Assembly: GCF_900107175.1 (NCBI RefSeq)
Contig: NZ_FNOZ01000034.1
Coordinates: forward strand, 1 to 44,296
Reading direction: 5' to 3'
Length of the DNA: 44,296 bases
DNA from: Modestobacter sp. DSM 44400
GTDB lineage: Bacteria; Actinomycetota; Actinomycetes; Mycobacteriales; Geodermatophilaceae
How positions within the stretch are numbered: position 1 is the stretch's first letter; each line of letters begins with the position of its first letter. A program made the translations under genes and the position numbers. Of the stretch, positions 17,129 through 26,059 are shown piece after piece. The notes under the pieces were generated by a model, which was given only the letters and a program-made list of their open reading frames with translations, had not been told where the DNA came from and did no database searches.

Positions 17129-17538
17129 GCGAGCCGCTGGAGACCGACGAGCAGCGCCGCGCCGCCGGCATGCGGGTGCGCCGCGAGGTGCTGGGCGACG
17201 CCCACGTGGACCGGGCCGCCGCAGCGGTCACCCCGTTCACCGCCGACTTCCAGGACTTCATCACCCGGGTGGCCTGGGGCGACCTGTGGCAGCGGCCCGG
17301 CCTGGGCCGCCGCGAGCGCAGCATGCTGACGCTGGCGATCACCGCGGCGCTGCGGCACTGGGGCGAGTTCGCCCTGCACGTGAAGGCCGCGGTGCACAAC
17401 GGCCTGACCGACGAGGAGATCGCCGAGGTGTGCCTGCACACCGCCGTCTACGCCGGCGTGCCGGCGGCCAACCATGCCCTGGCGGTGGCCCGGCCGATCC
17501 TCGAAGAGCTTAGGGGACCGGCCGGGTCCGCGGTGTGA
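17125..17538 (+). CDS. pcaC: 4-carboxymuconolactone decarboxylase
   Basis: A 137-residue all-helical enzyme that decarboxylates 4-carboxymuconolactone to the enol-lactone used by PcaD. Family landmarks are AWGDLWQRPGLGRRERSMLT (~45-64), a HWGEFALHV helix, and the closing EVCLHTAVYAGVPAANHA. Length matches stand-alone PcaC. It starts at ATG 17125 in the pcaD stop (ATGA). It is the last gene of the pca operon in the window. The converging propeller gene ends only 7 bases away, and no terminator hairpin is obvious between them. Confidence 0.93.
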   Translation: MSEPLETDEQRRAAGMRVRREVLGDAHVDRAAAAVTPFTADFQDFITRVAWGDLWQRPGLGRRERSMLTLAITAALRHWGEFALHVKAAVHNGLTDEEIAEVCLHTAVYAGVPAANHALAVARPILEELRGPAGSAV

Positions 17539-17545
17539 GCGCCGG

Positions 17546-19306
17546 TCAGACCGCTGGCAGCAAGGTGCAGATGTCCACCAGGTCGGCCGGTGTGGTCACC
17601 ACCACGATGTCGCCCTGGGTGGTGATGACCTCGGTAAATGTGCCGCTGGTCCAGTAGAAAACCGACGACAGACCGGCTGCTTCGTACGCCGCAGCTTCCT
17701 CCGGGTCGAAGGCGTAGTTGACGTTGGGCCCGTCGAAGGAGAACTTGACGCTGCCGTCGACCCTCGAGATCTGGTAGCCCATGCCGGAGATGTCCAGCTC
17801 GTCGACGAGCAGCTGGCCCTGCTGACCGAGGATGTCGACCGTCGCGGCGCCGCGGAAGTCGATCCGGTCGCTGAACTCGTCCCGGGTCACCTTCCACTCG
17901 CCGGCCAGGTCCCCCGGGACCAGCAGCAGCGGCTGGCCGCAGTGGTCATCCAGCAACGTCGGAACCTGGCGGGCCGGCACGAACTTCCCGCCGGTGTCCT
18001 GCGGGAAGAAGACCGGCAGCCCGACGTCCGGCACGCCATCGAACGAGATGCGCCAGAGCTGGCCGCCGGGCAGCGCCGGTGACCCGTCTGCCGCCGGGAC
18101 GCCTTCGGCGGGCGACACGCTGAACGCCGCGACGAAGACCCGGCCCTTGTGGTCCACGGCGACCCCGCCCGGGAAGGGCACGTCGACCGACCGGTACCTG
18201 CCGGCCGTCAGGTCGACGTCCACGACGTTGCCGGGAGGCGCGGTGGCCGTCTCGTCGGGTACCGAGCCGAAGATCTGGGAGACGTAGAGGTGCTCGCCTG
18301 CCGCGTCCACGGCCAGCCCGGTGATGCCGGTGAAACCGCCCCAGCCGGTGGTCTCCTCGCCGTCGGCGGAGTACTCCACGACGGCCGCAGCGCCCGGCTG
18401 CTCGCTGCCCAGGCCGCCCACGTAGACGTTGCCGTCGTGGTCGGTGGCCAGCGATGTGGGGACGAACTCCGGGGTGATCTCGTCGTCCGGAGGGGTCGGG
18501 TAGGTGGCGAAGACGGTGATCTCGTAGGGCGGGATGCACGCGTCGTCGATGCAGTCGGCCGGGACAGCGGAGAAGTCCGGGGTCACCTGCCACACCGTGT
18601 TCGCTGCGGCGTCGGCAACGAGAGCGTACCCGTCGGTGCCCGGCTCGCCGTCGGGCGTCGGGTCGACGAACAGGACCGCGTAGGGGTTGCTGTCGACCTG
18701 GGCGCCGTCCGGGTTCTGCTCGGCCTCGGCCGCCGCGATGTCGGCGTAGGGCAGCACGAACTGCTGACCGCCGTCGGTCTGGACGACGAGCAGGTGACCC
18801 AGCTGATCGGCACCCTCGATTGCGGCGCCAGCCGGTGGGATGCCGCCGGGGACGAAGGTCTCGGCGACGATGTACTCGCCGGGCACGTCGGTCGCGTCCG
18901 CGCCGTTGGAGCCGACCGCGAAGCTGCCGTCCGGTCCCGCGACGGAGAGCAGCCCGTCCACCACCCGCTCGGCCGGCTCGTCGACCACGTCATCCGGGTC
19001 GTGGATGCTGCTGATCCCGCCGGTCAGCCCGACACACTGGGGTCCGGACGCCTCGGGGGGCGCCTCTTCCCCTGCCGGCGGGGTGATGCAGGTCTCGCCG
19101 CCGGAACCGGCCTCGGCAACGAGCAAGGTGTCGTGCGGGCCCCAGCTGAGCTGCCGGGGATTGTCCAGCCCGGTGACGACCACGACAGAATCCTGGCTGG
19201 ATCCGCCGTGGTGGTCCTCGCCGGCTGACGCCGACCCCGCGAACCCGACGCTGAGCGTTCCCAGGACCAGGATGCCCACGCCGGCATGAGCAGTGAACCT
19301 GCACAT
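17546..19306 (-). CDS. Secreted ScyD/ScyE-family beta-propeller protein
   Basis: A 586-residue exported protein. The signal peptide (AHAGVGILVLGTLSVGFAGSA) is followed by GLDNPRQLSWGPHDTLLVAE, the opening blade of ScyD/ScyE-type NHL-like propellers. Later blades read FVPTSLATDHDGNVYVGGLG and GVAVDHKGRVFVAAF. It starts at ATG 19304-19306 behind GGGGAGAAG. The propeller seems to end near residue 430; the last ~150 residues (from GGQLWRISFDG on) are longer than I expect for the family and look like a separate beta-rich domain. Its role is unknown; cyanobacterial namesakes are linked to scytonemin synthesis, which need not apply here. Confidence 0.82.
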   Translation of the reverse strand: MCRFTAHAGVGILVLGTLSVGFAGSASAGEDHHGGSSQDSVVVVTGLDNPRQLSWGPHDTLLVAEAGSGGETCITPPAGEEAPPEASGPQCVGLTGGISSIHDPDDVVDEPAERVVDGLLSVAGPDGSFAVGSNGADATDVPGEYIVAETFVPGGIPPAGAAIEGADQLGHLLVVQTDGGQQFVLPYADIAAAEAEQNPDGAQVDSNPYAVLFVDPTPDGEPGTDGYALVADAAANTVWQVTPDFSAVPADCIDDACIPPYEITVFATYPTPPDDEITPEFVPTSLATDHDGNVYVGGLGSEQPGAAAVVEYSADGEETTGWGGFTGITGLAVDAAGEHLYVSQIFGSVPDETATAPPGNVVDVDLTAGRYRSVDVPFPGGVAVDHKGRVFVAAFSVSPAEGVPAADGSPALPGGQLWRISFDGVPDVGLPVFFPQDTGGKFVPARQVPTLLDDHCGQPLLLVPGDLAGEWKVTRDEFSDRIDFRGAATVDILGQQGQLLVDELDISGMGYQISRVDGSVKFSFDGPNVNYAFDPEEAAAYEAAGLSSVFYWTSGTFTEVITTQGDIVVVTTPADLVDICTLLPAV

Positions 19307-19751
19307 GCTCTTCTCCCCTCGCAGCGATGCTGTGCCGCCGCCCGATCGGTCGTGCGGCGATCGCGGGGGACGCTAGGGATTGGGCCAACAGCGGCACAGG
19401 GTCGCTCAGCGGGACCAGCAGGGACGACGGCCGGGCGTGACCCTGTGCACCGGCCAAGCGCGAGATGTGTTGCAGGTCACAACCGATCTCGGCCGCGCCG
19501 TCGTGTACCCGATCGGGAACCCCTCGTCCGGGTCAGGTCATCGGTGCCTGTCGGTTCACCGGCGGCTACAGGGGGTAGACCGTTTTGCGGTCGGCTCCCT
19601 GAGCCGCCGCACCACCGTCGAGGAGCACCGCCCCTGCCGTCGCAGTGCTCGACCGCAGGAGGCGAACCCACCACGTGACCGAGTTGGCGAGGTCACGTAT
19701 GGGCGCAGCACGCCGGGTCATGGGGCCGACGAGGGTCAGCGAGGAGGAGCT
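19307..19751. other. 445-bp intergenic region, with an imperfect dyad at 19461-19491
   Basis: No gene-like frame with recognisable protein content is seen here. It separates the divergent propeller gene and glycosyltransferase gene. An imperfect dyad, CGAGATGTGTTG (19461-19472) and CAACCGATCTCG (19480-19491), pairs at 10 of 12 positions around 7 bases and may be a regulator site. The right end carries a strong ribosome site (GGAGGAG) for the 19752 gene. Confidence 0.5.
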
Positions 19752-20786
19752 GTGACCGCTGCTGTGCCCGCTGGACCCCGGCGATCGAGTCTCCGGGTGG
19801 CCAGCGTCCCCTTCTCCGCCCCCTACGTGGACGCCGTGCTGCCCGCCGACGCCGTCCGCGTCGGACCGCCGACGATGCCGAGCCCGTGGCTGGACCCCGA
19901 CCACCTGCTCGCCTCGGCCGCCGACGTCGACGTGCTGCATGTGCACGCCGGCTACGAGGGCATGTCTGCCCGCCAGCTCGAGGCCTGGACGGCGGCGGTG
20001 CGGCGCAGCGGGGTGCCGCTCGTGGTGACCGTGCACCAGCTGCGGGCCGGCCGGGACGGCTCGCGGTCCCGTTCCCGGTTCCAGCTGCGCGCCCTGCTGG
20101 CCACCGCGGAAGTGGTCCTCACCCTCACCCCGGGCGCCGCGGACGAGATCGCCGACCGCTTCGGCCGCACCGCGATCGTGGTGGCCCACCCCTCGCTCGC
20201 CGCACCCACTCCGGGGATCGGCCGGGAAACCCGGCTGGTCGGGCTGCACCTGGGCAGCCTGGAATCGCAGGCGCCCGAGGCCGCCGGCCTGGTCCGCGGG
20301 GCGCTGTCCGGCGCGCTCTCCGGCGGCGGCCGGCTGCGGGTCGACGTGCACCCCGGCGTCGACCCGGCGGCCGGCTTCCCGGAGCTGCTCGCGCTCGCCG
20401 ATGCCGGTGACCTCGAGCTGCACCGCAGCACCCCCCGGACGCCCGCCGAGTGGGTGCGCCACCTCCAGGAGGTGCACGTGTCCGTGCTGCCCGACCTGGC
20501 GCTGAGCCACTCCAGCTGGGTTGAGCTGTGTCGCGACGCCGGCACCCGGGTCGTCATCCCCAGCGGCGGTCACCAGGCCGGGCAGTGGTCCGACGTGGTG
20601 GTCTACGGCAGCGACGCCGCCACCGGCCTGGACCCCACCTCGCTGAGCACGCCGGTGGTGGCCGCGCTCACCCGCCCTTCGCCGGGCCGGGTCGACGCCG
20701 TCTGGCGGGCCGAGCAGCGCGACGCCGTCCGGGCCGTGCACGCCCAGGTCTACGAGCAGGTGGCAGCCGACCGCGTTCCCGCGTGA
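19752..20786 (+). CDS. Putative glycosyltransferase (GT4/GT-B-like)
   Basis: A 344-residue protein from GTG 19752, preceded by GGAGGAG (19743-19749). The first half resembles the N-terminal Rossmann half of GT-B enzymes: DVDVLHVHAGYEGMSARQLE then VPLVVTVHQLR and a VVLTLTPGAADEIADRFG segment. The second half (LRVDVHPGVDPAAGFPELLA, LHRSTPRTPAEWVRHLQEVH, VSVLPDLALSHSSWVELCRD) fits the acceptor/donor part, where a conserved Glu normally contacts the nucleotide sugar. Substrate unknown. It converges with the broken histidine kinase gene, ending 3 bases from that gene's restored stop. Confidence 0.7.
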   Translation: MTAAVPAGPRRSSLRVASVPFSAPYVDAVLPADAVRVGPPTMPSPWLDPDHLLASAADVDVLHVHAGYEGMSARQLEAWTAAVRRSGVPLVVTVHQLRAGRDGSRSRSRFQLRALLATAEVVLTLTPGAADEIADRFGRTAIVVAHPSLAAPTPGIGRETRLVGLHLGSLESQAPEAAGLVRGALSGALSGGGRLRVDVHPGVDPAAGFPELLALADAGDLELHRSTPRTPAEWVRHLQEVHVSVLPDLALSHSSWVELCRDAGTRVVIPSGGHQAGQWSDVVVYGSDAATGLDPTSLSTPVVAALTRPSPGRVDAVWRAEQRDAVRAVHAQVYEQVAADRVPA

Positions 20787-20789
20787 AAC

Positions 20790-22350
20790 TCAGACGGCGT
20801 GGGGAACGACCTCCGTGCTGACCGCGATGTCATCGTCCGGTGGCTCGGCCAGCGTGGCGTCCGGCAGCCGGACGGTGAAGACCGTCCGGCCCGGCTCGCT
20901 GGAGACTGCCACCGTGCCGCCGTGCGCGGCGACATGGCGTGCACGATGGCCAGCCCCAGGCCGGTGCTGCCCGCGTGCCGGGACCGGGAGGAGTCGCCCC
21001 GGGCGAAGCGCTCGAAGACGTGGTCGAGCATCGCCGGGGGGATGCCGGGGCCGTCGTCGACGACCTGCAGCACCGCCTGCCCGCTCTCGGCCCGCAGCCG
21101 GGTAGTCGCCGTCGTTCCCTCCGAGGTGTGCGCGCGGGCGTTGGCCAGCAGGTTGGCCAACACTTGATGCAGCCGGGCCTGGTCGCCGGGGACGAGGACG
21201 GCGGCGCCCGGCAGGTCGAGCTGCCAGCGGTGCCCGGGCCCGGCGGCGTGCGCGTCACTGACCGCGTCGACGACGAGCGCGGTCAGATCGACCTCCTCGC
21301 AGGTCAGCTCCCGGCCGGCGTCCAGCCGGGCCAGCAGCAGCAGTTCCTCGACCAGGTCCGACATCCGCAGCGCCTCGGACTCCACCCGGCGCAGCGCGTG
21401 GCCGACGTTGCCGGGCACCTCCTCGCCGCCCTGGCGCCGGATCAGCTCGGCGTAGCCGCGGATCGAGGCCAGCGGCGTGCGCAGCTCATGGCTGGCGTCG
21501 GCGACGAACTGGCGGACCTGGGTCTCGGAGGCCTGGCGGGCGGCGAGCGACCCCTCGACGTGGTCGAGCAGCCGGTTCAGCGCCGCCCCCACCTGGCCGA
21601 CCTCGGTGCGCGGGTCGGTGTCCTCCGGGGACACCCGCTCGGCGAGCTGCACCTCTCCGCTGGACAGCGGCAGCTCCGAGACCCGGGTCGCGGTGGTGGC
21701 CACCCGATCCAGCGGCCGCAGCGTGCGCCGGGCGACCAGGACGGCGGCCAGCGCCGCGGCGAGCAGCCCGAGCAGGCCGACGACCAGCTCGACGGTGAGC
21801 AGCCGGCGCACCGCGTCCGAGGAGCTGCCCAGCGGCAGCCCGTTGACCTGGACGTCGCCGTCCCGGGTCGTGGAGGCGACGAGCCGATACTCACCGAGGT
21901 CGCCGCCGAGATCGCGGCTGACGGGCTCGCCGGAGGGTCGCAGGTCGGCCAGGACCGCCTGCTGGGCGCTGGTCAGCTGCACGCTCTCGCCCCGCGAGCC
22001 GAGCACACCGGCCTCGGTGGAGACCCCGTCGACGATGGTGGCGCCGAGGGTGCCCTCGCCCTGGCCACGCGCGCCGAGGAAGCCGGGCAGGCGCTGGTCG
22101 TCGTCGTCCCCCCGCCCGTTGACCGGCGGCGCCTGCGGGGCGCCGTAGCGGGGTGAGGGGAGTAGTTCTCCGAGCGGTAGGTCACCGCCTCCAGCCGCGT
22201 GTCGACCTGGCTGACCAGCTCCTGCTCCAGCGAGGTCACCGAGACCACGCCGACCAGCGCCAGCACGACGACCAGCGGGACGACGAAGGCCACCGGCAGC
22301 TTGGTGCGCAGCGAGGACCGGCAGGAGCGGGCGCTGCGGAGCCGGCTCAC
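20790..22350 (-). pseudogene. Sensor histidine kinase gene with two single-base frameshifts
   Basis: The gene would start at GTG 22348-22350 with an N-terminal membrane anchor (LPVAFVVPLVVVLALVGVVSV). The frame is lost at ~22150-22160, in a run of C on the coding strand where one extra base restores NYSPHPRYGAPQAPPVNG. The main frame has a second membrane segment, HAMP (RRTLRPLDRV), H-box ADASHELRTPLASIRGYAEL, an N-box, DDGPGIPP and GLGLAIVHA. A second missing base at ~20930-20936 throws off the end; restored, it reads VAAHGGTVAVSSEPGRTVF and stops at TGA 20790-20792. Its partner regulator lies 10 bases upstream. It is either a real pseudogene or sequence error. Confidence 0.8.
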
Positions 22351-22360
22351 CGGAGAGCGG

Positions 22361-23104
22361 TCATGCGGCGGGCTTGATCACGTACCCGGCGCCACGGAGG
22401 GTGTGGATCATCGGGGCGCGCCCGGCGTCGATCTTGCGGCGCAGGTAGGAGATGTAGAGCTCGACGATGTTGCCCTGGCCGCCGAAGTCGTACTGCCACA
22501 CCCGGTCGAGGATCTGGGCCTTGGACAGGACACGCTTGGGGTTGCGCATCAGGTAGCGGAGCAGCTCGAACTCGGTGGCGGTCAGCCGGATGTCGTCGCC
22601 GGACCGGGTGACCTCGTGGCTCTCCTCGTCCAGGGTCAGGTCGCCGACGACCAGCAGTCCGTCGTCGGCGACGACCCGGCTGGTGCGGCGCAGCAGCCCG
22701 CGCAGCCGCGCGGCGACCTCCTCCAGGCTGAACGGCTTGGTCACGTAGTCGTCGCCACCGGCGGTGAGCCCGGCGATGCGGTCCTCCAGGGCGTCCTTGG
22801 CGGTGAGGAAGACGACCGGCACGAGCGGGGCGTCCGCGCGCAGCCGGCGCAGCACCGCCAACCCATCCATGTCCGGCAGCATGACGTCCAGGACGACGGC
22901 GTCGGGACGGAAGTCACGGCCGACGCGGACGGCCTCGGTCCCGTCCTGCGCGGTGCGCACGTCCCAGCCCTCGTAGCGCAGCGCCATGGACAGCAGCTCG
23001 CAGATGGAGGGCTCGTCGTCGACGACGAGCACCCGCAGGGCGCTGCCGTCCGGCCGGGTCAGCTGGGCCCGGGAGCTGGTGGCGGAAGAGGCGGTCGTCG
23101 TCAT
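22361..23104 (-). CDS. OmpR-family response regulator
   Basis: A 247-residue regulator from ATG 23102-23104. The receiver domain has VLVVDDEPSI (~25-34), the phospho-acceptor Asp in AVVLDVMLPDMDG (~70) and the Lys in YVTKPFSLEEV. The C-terminal winged helix has LTATEFELLRYLMRNPKRVL and VELYISYLRRKID with GAGYVIKP at the end. A ~24-residue Thr/Ser-rich N-terminal extension precedes the receiver. It is co-directional with, and 10 bases upstream of, the kinase gene at 20790-22350, so the pair is one operon. If that kinase is truly broken, this regulator lacks its cognate partner. Confidence 0.92.
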   Translation of the reverse strand: MTTTASSATSSRAQLTRPDGSALRVLVVDDEPSICELLSMALRYEGWDVRTAQDGTEAVRVGRDFRPDAVVLDVMLPDMDGLAVLRRLRADAPLVPVVFLTAKDALEDRIAGLTAGGDDYVTKPFSLEEVAARLRGLLRRTSRVVADDGLLVVGDLTLDEESHEVTRSGDDIRLTATEFELLRYLMRNPKRVLSKAQILDRVWQYDFGGQGNIVELYISYLRRKIDAGRAPMIHTLRGAGYVIKPAA

Positions 23105-23224
23105 GGATCGACTGTGAGCCCTGATCCTGCGTGTTCCCTGTGTGCCGCCGAGGAACTCGCTGGAGTTTGCCCAGGCCGCTCGAGGAGGTCGCTCAGGACC
23201 CGCCGCTGGGCGGCGTCCGCACGG

Positions 23225-23880
23225 TCACGGCAGGTCCCAGATGCCCATCAGCGGCTGCGCGTCGGCGGCGTGTCCCAGCGGCGCAAACCCGTACATGTCC
23301 TCGAGGGTCCGGAGCAGGCTGTAGTGGTCGATGCGCTGGTCGCTGACGGTCCGGCGGACGGGCGCTCCGGCGACGATGGTCGCGATGTGGGTGGCGTCGG
23401 TGCCGCCGTCGAAGGTGACGATCAGCATGCTGTCGTGGTCCTGTGCCCAGGCGACGAACGGGGTGAGGTGCTCCCTTGCCCAGTCATCGCCCGCGGCGAC
23501 GCCGCAGTCGTGCATGTCGTGGCACAGGTCCGGCATACGAAGGAGACCGTCGGCAGCTCCGCATAGTCGGTCGGCATCGCGCTGAAGGGCTGGTTCACCG
23601 AGGCAGGCAGGTCGGGAAAGTCCACCCAAGGGTCGTGCTTGCGCGCGTAGTCGCCGGTGCGGCAGCCGGTGTACCCGACCCTCGGCAGGCCTCGCTGTAC
23701 CCGACGAACGACCGCCCGCTGGCGATGAGCTGGCTGCCCGGTTCTCACCGGAGAATTCCTGGGGGCAGCTGTCGTCGGTGACGCCCTGCGTGGAGCCGGA
23801 GAAGAGCGCCAGGTAGTTGGGCTGGCTCCCGCCCCTCGGTTGTCCGACCATCGTGGCGCACCCGGGGTCGTGGGCCCCGG
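23225..23880 (-). pseudogene. Acid phosphatase/phosphoesterase remnant
   Basis: The reading contains SQPNYLALFSGSTQGVTDDS, then QLIASGRSFVGYSE, LPRVGYTGCRTGDYARKHDP, TPFVAWAQDHDSMLIVTFD and a good C-terminus LGHAADAQPLMGIWDLP, all typical of the AcpA-like phosphoesterase family. These pieces lie in three frames, separated by apparent single-base losses near 23732-23740, 23684-23693 and 23534-23542. The N-terminal ~60 residues, including the metal-binding start of the catalytic domain, are missing; upstream comes a hairpin and the PepSY gene. This is broken even if the indels are errors. Confidence 0.75.
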
Positions 23881-23881
23881 G

Positions 23882-23909
23882 CCCCCGGCGGGGGGTGCCC
23901 CGCCGGGGG
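23882..23909. terminator. Very strong GC hairpin after the PepSY gene
   Basis: CCCCCGGCGGGG (23882-23893) pairs with CCCCGCCGGGGG (23898-23909) around a 4-base loop, 11 bases beyond the minus-strand stop at 23920. It probably ends transcription of the PepSY gene and separates it from the phosphoesterase remnant. Confidence 0.7.
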
Positions 23910-23919
23910 GAGTCGCAGC

Positions 23920-24490
23920 TCAGTCCTGAGCGTCTCCGGCGGACTCGGGCTGGTCGGGCGAGTCGGCCGAGTCGCTGGCGTCCTGGACCTGCTGGGCCAG
24001 CACCTGGCCGTTGCCGGCGTCGACGGTGACCTCGGTGACGGTGACGGTGCCGTTGGCCCCGTTGACCTCGACGCTGTAGACGACGAAGCCGTTCTCGGCG
24101 TCGAGGTCGGTCTCGGCCACGTTGCCCGGCACGGCGGCCAGGGCGGCCTGCTCGGCCTGCGGCTGGGAGACGGTGGCCAGCGCCTCGAGGGCAGCCTTCT
24201 CGGCACTGTCGATGGCGGAGGTCTCCTGGCCGTCGGCCTGCTCGGTCTCGGCCGGGGCCGCCACCGATCCCGGTGAAGGACGGGTCCTGGGCGTCCTGCT
24301 CGCTGCCCGGACCGCCGTCGGCCCCGTCGGCGTGCTCGCCGTCGGACTCCTGGCTGTCCGCGACCGTGACGCTGCTGGACGGGCTGGGGGTGCTGCCGGC
24401 AGCGGCGGCGATCGACGCGCCGCCCCCGACGACCACCGCGACGAGGACCCCGGTGGCGGCCAGCTTGCTCTTGGTGAGACGCAGGTTCAT
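23920..24490 (-). pseudogene. PepSY-domain membrane-anchored/secreted protein, one frameshift
   Basis: From ATG 24488-24490: MNLRLTKSKLAATGVLVAVV, a signal or anchor segment, then an acidic Ser/Asp/Gly stretch. The frame is lost at ~24264-24272, where one base appears inserted; removing it gives DPSFTGSVAAPAETEQADGQ and continues to the stop at 23920. The second half is a PepSY domain (AALAAVPGNVAETDLDAENG then FVVYSVEVNG and TEVTVDAGNGQVLAQ). PepSY proteins often sit beside two-component genes and inhibit proteases or modulate envelope signals; here it is divergent from the 24632 kinase. The restored length is ~190 residues. Confidence 0.72.
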
Positions 24491-24564
24491 GTCTTCCTCC
24501 TTCGATCCAAGCGCCGGGGTGGCTGCTCGGTGTCCTCACTCTGCGTCGAGGGGGCTGTGACGAT

Positions 24565-24590
24565 GCTGAGGTGCTGAGAGCCCTCTCAGC
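24565..24590. promoter_or_regulatory. GCTGAG/CTCAGC repeat between PepSY and kinase genes
   Basis: GCTGAG at 24565-24570 is followed by GCTGAGAG (24573-24580), CC, and CTCTCAGC (24583-24590), a perfect 8-bp inverted repeat. It lies 41 bp upstream of the kinase start (24632) and 74 bp upstream of the PepSY start. Spacing and position suggest a response-regulator site shared by the divergent genes. Confidence 0.45.
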
Positions 24591-24631
24591 GGCGCCCGGC
24601 TAGGACCCGATGATCGCTCTACGCTGCGCCG

Positions 24632-26059
24632 GTGACTGCTCCGGTTCCCCGTGTGCGGAGACAGCAACAGTCGACGGTCGGTCCTCGACGCTCCCGGGTC
24701 GGGGTACGGATGCGGGCAACGGCCGCTGCCGTGCTGGTCGTCCTGGTGGCGCTGCTCCTCGCCAGCGCAGTACTCGTCTCCCTGGTGGGCCGCACGGTCC
24801 GGGAGCCGGTGACCACGGCGGTCCAGACCCGCGCCGAGGGGGTCGCCGCCGACCTGGCCGGTGGGGTGGGGGCGCTGCAGCTCGGCGGTTCCGACGACGG
24901 AGTGCAGGTGCAGATGGTGGCTGGTGACCGGGTGATCGCCGCCAGCCCTGGGCTTGCCGGCCTCGCACCGCTGTCCGACGTGCAGCCGCGTGCCGGGTCC
25001 ACGACCTCGACCACCGTCGATGGACGGCTCCTCGGTGAGAACGGCGACAGCTACCGGCTGGTCGCGCTGGGTCTCACCCCGTCGACGGGCGCGGACCGGA
25101 TCATCGCGTTGCAGTCCCTGGCGGTGGCCGAAAACACCGAAGCGCTGGTCAAGCGCCTGGCGGCGGTCGGCATCCCGGTACTGCTCCTGGTGGTGGGTGC
25201 TGCCACGTGGCTGTCGGTGGGGAGGGCGCTGCAGCCCGTCGAGGCGATCCGCGCACGGACGGCACGCATCCAGGCGGCCGACCTGTCCGCACGGGTACCG
25301 GTCCCCGTCGCGCGTGACGAGATCGCGTCCCTGGCGAACACGATGAACGCGATGCTGGCGCGGCTGGAGTCCTCGGCGCAGGCCCAACGCGCCTTCGTCT
25401 CCGACGCCGGTCACGAGATGCGCAGCCCGGTGGCCGCCATCCGCACCGAGATCGAGGTGGCCCAGCGCGCAGGTGTCGGGGAGACCACCCTCAGCGACGT
25501 GCTCAGCGAGACCGGACGACTCGAGCGCCTGGTCGACGACCTCCTGGTGCTCGCGCGGGCCGACGAGTCCCAGGTCCGCCTGCACCGGGTCGAGGTCGAC
25601 CTCGACGACCTGACCGAGGCCGAATGTGCCCAGTTGCGCGACCGGGGGGTCACCGTCACCGCGACCATCGGCGCAGCGCGCGTCATCGGGGACAGGTCAG
25701 CGCTCGCGCGGGTGGTGCGCAACCTCGTGGACAACGCCGCCCCCGCCGCCGACGGGCGGGTGCACCTGGCGTGCGGGAGGGACGGCGAGGTCGAGGTCGA
25801 GGGGGCAGCATGGCTGGAGGTCAGTGACGACGGGCCGGGCATTCCTCCCGCCGACCGGGAGCGGGTGTTCGATCGATTCGTCCGGCTCGATGAAGCCCGT
25901 GCCCGTGAGGACGGCGGCAGCGGCCTGGGCCTGGCCATCGTGCGTGAGCTCGTCACGGCCCATGGAGGCTGGGTGCGGGTGCTCGACGGGACCATGCTCC
26001 CGGGCGCCCGGCTCCGCGTCTGGCTACCGGCTCAGCCGCCGTCGGGCGAGAACGCATAG
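24632..26059 (+). CDS. Sensor histidine kinase, converging on its likely regulator
   Basis: A 475-residue membrane kinase from GTG 24632. Membrane segments lie at ~29-50 (AAAVLVVLVALLLASAVLV) and ~178-195 (VGIPVLLLVVGAATWLSV), enclosing an extracellular sensor of ~120 residues. HAMP begins near RALQPVEAIRA. The H-box is SDAGHEMRSPVAAIRTEIE (a GHEMRSP variant of HELRTP), the N-box VVRNLVDNA, the G1 box DDGPGIPP, and the G2 box GSGLGLAIVREL. The gene ends inside the 3' end of the response regulator on the other strand (28-base overlap), so the presumed partners are tail-to-tail and not in one operon. Confidence 0.9.
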   Translation: MTAPVPRVRRQQQSTVGPRRSRVGVRMRATAAAVLVVLVALLLASAVLVSLVGRTVREPVTTAVQTRAEGVAADLAGGVGALQLGGSDDGVQVQMVAGDRVIAASPGLAGLAPLSDVQPRAGSTTSTTVDGRLLGENGDSYRLVALGLTPSTGADRIIALQSLAVAENTEALVKRLAAVGIPVLLLVVGAATWLSVGRALQPVEAIRARTARIQAADLSARVPVPVARDEIASLANTMNAMLARLESSAQAQRAFVSDAGHEMRSPVAAIRTEIEVAQRAGVGETTLSDVLSETGRLERLVDDLLVLARADESQVRLHRVEVDLDDLTEAECAQLRDRGVTVTATIGAARVIGDRSALARVVRNLVDNAAPAADGRVHLACGRDGEVEVEGAAWLEVSDDGPGIPPADRERVFDRFVRLDEARAREDGGSGLGLAIVRELVTAHGGWVRVLDGTMLPGARLRVWLPAQPPSGENA

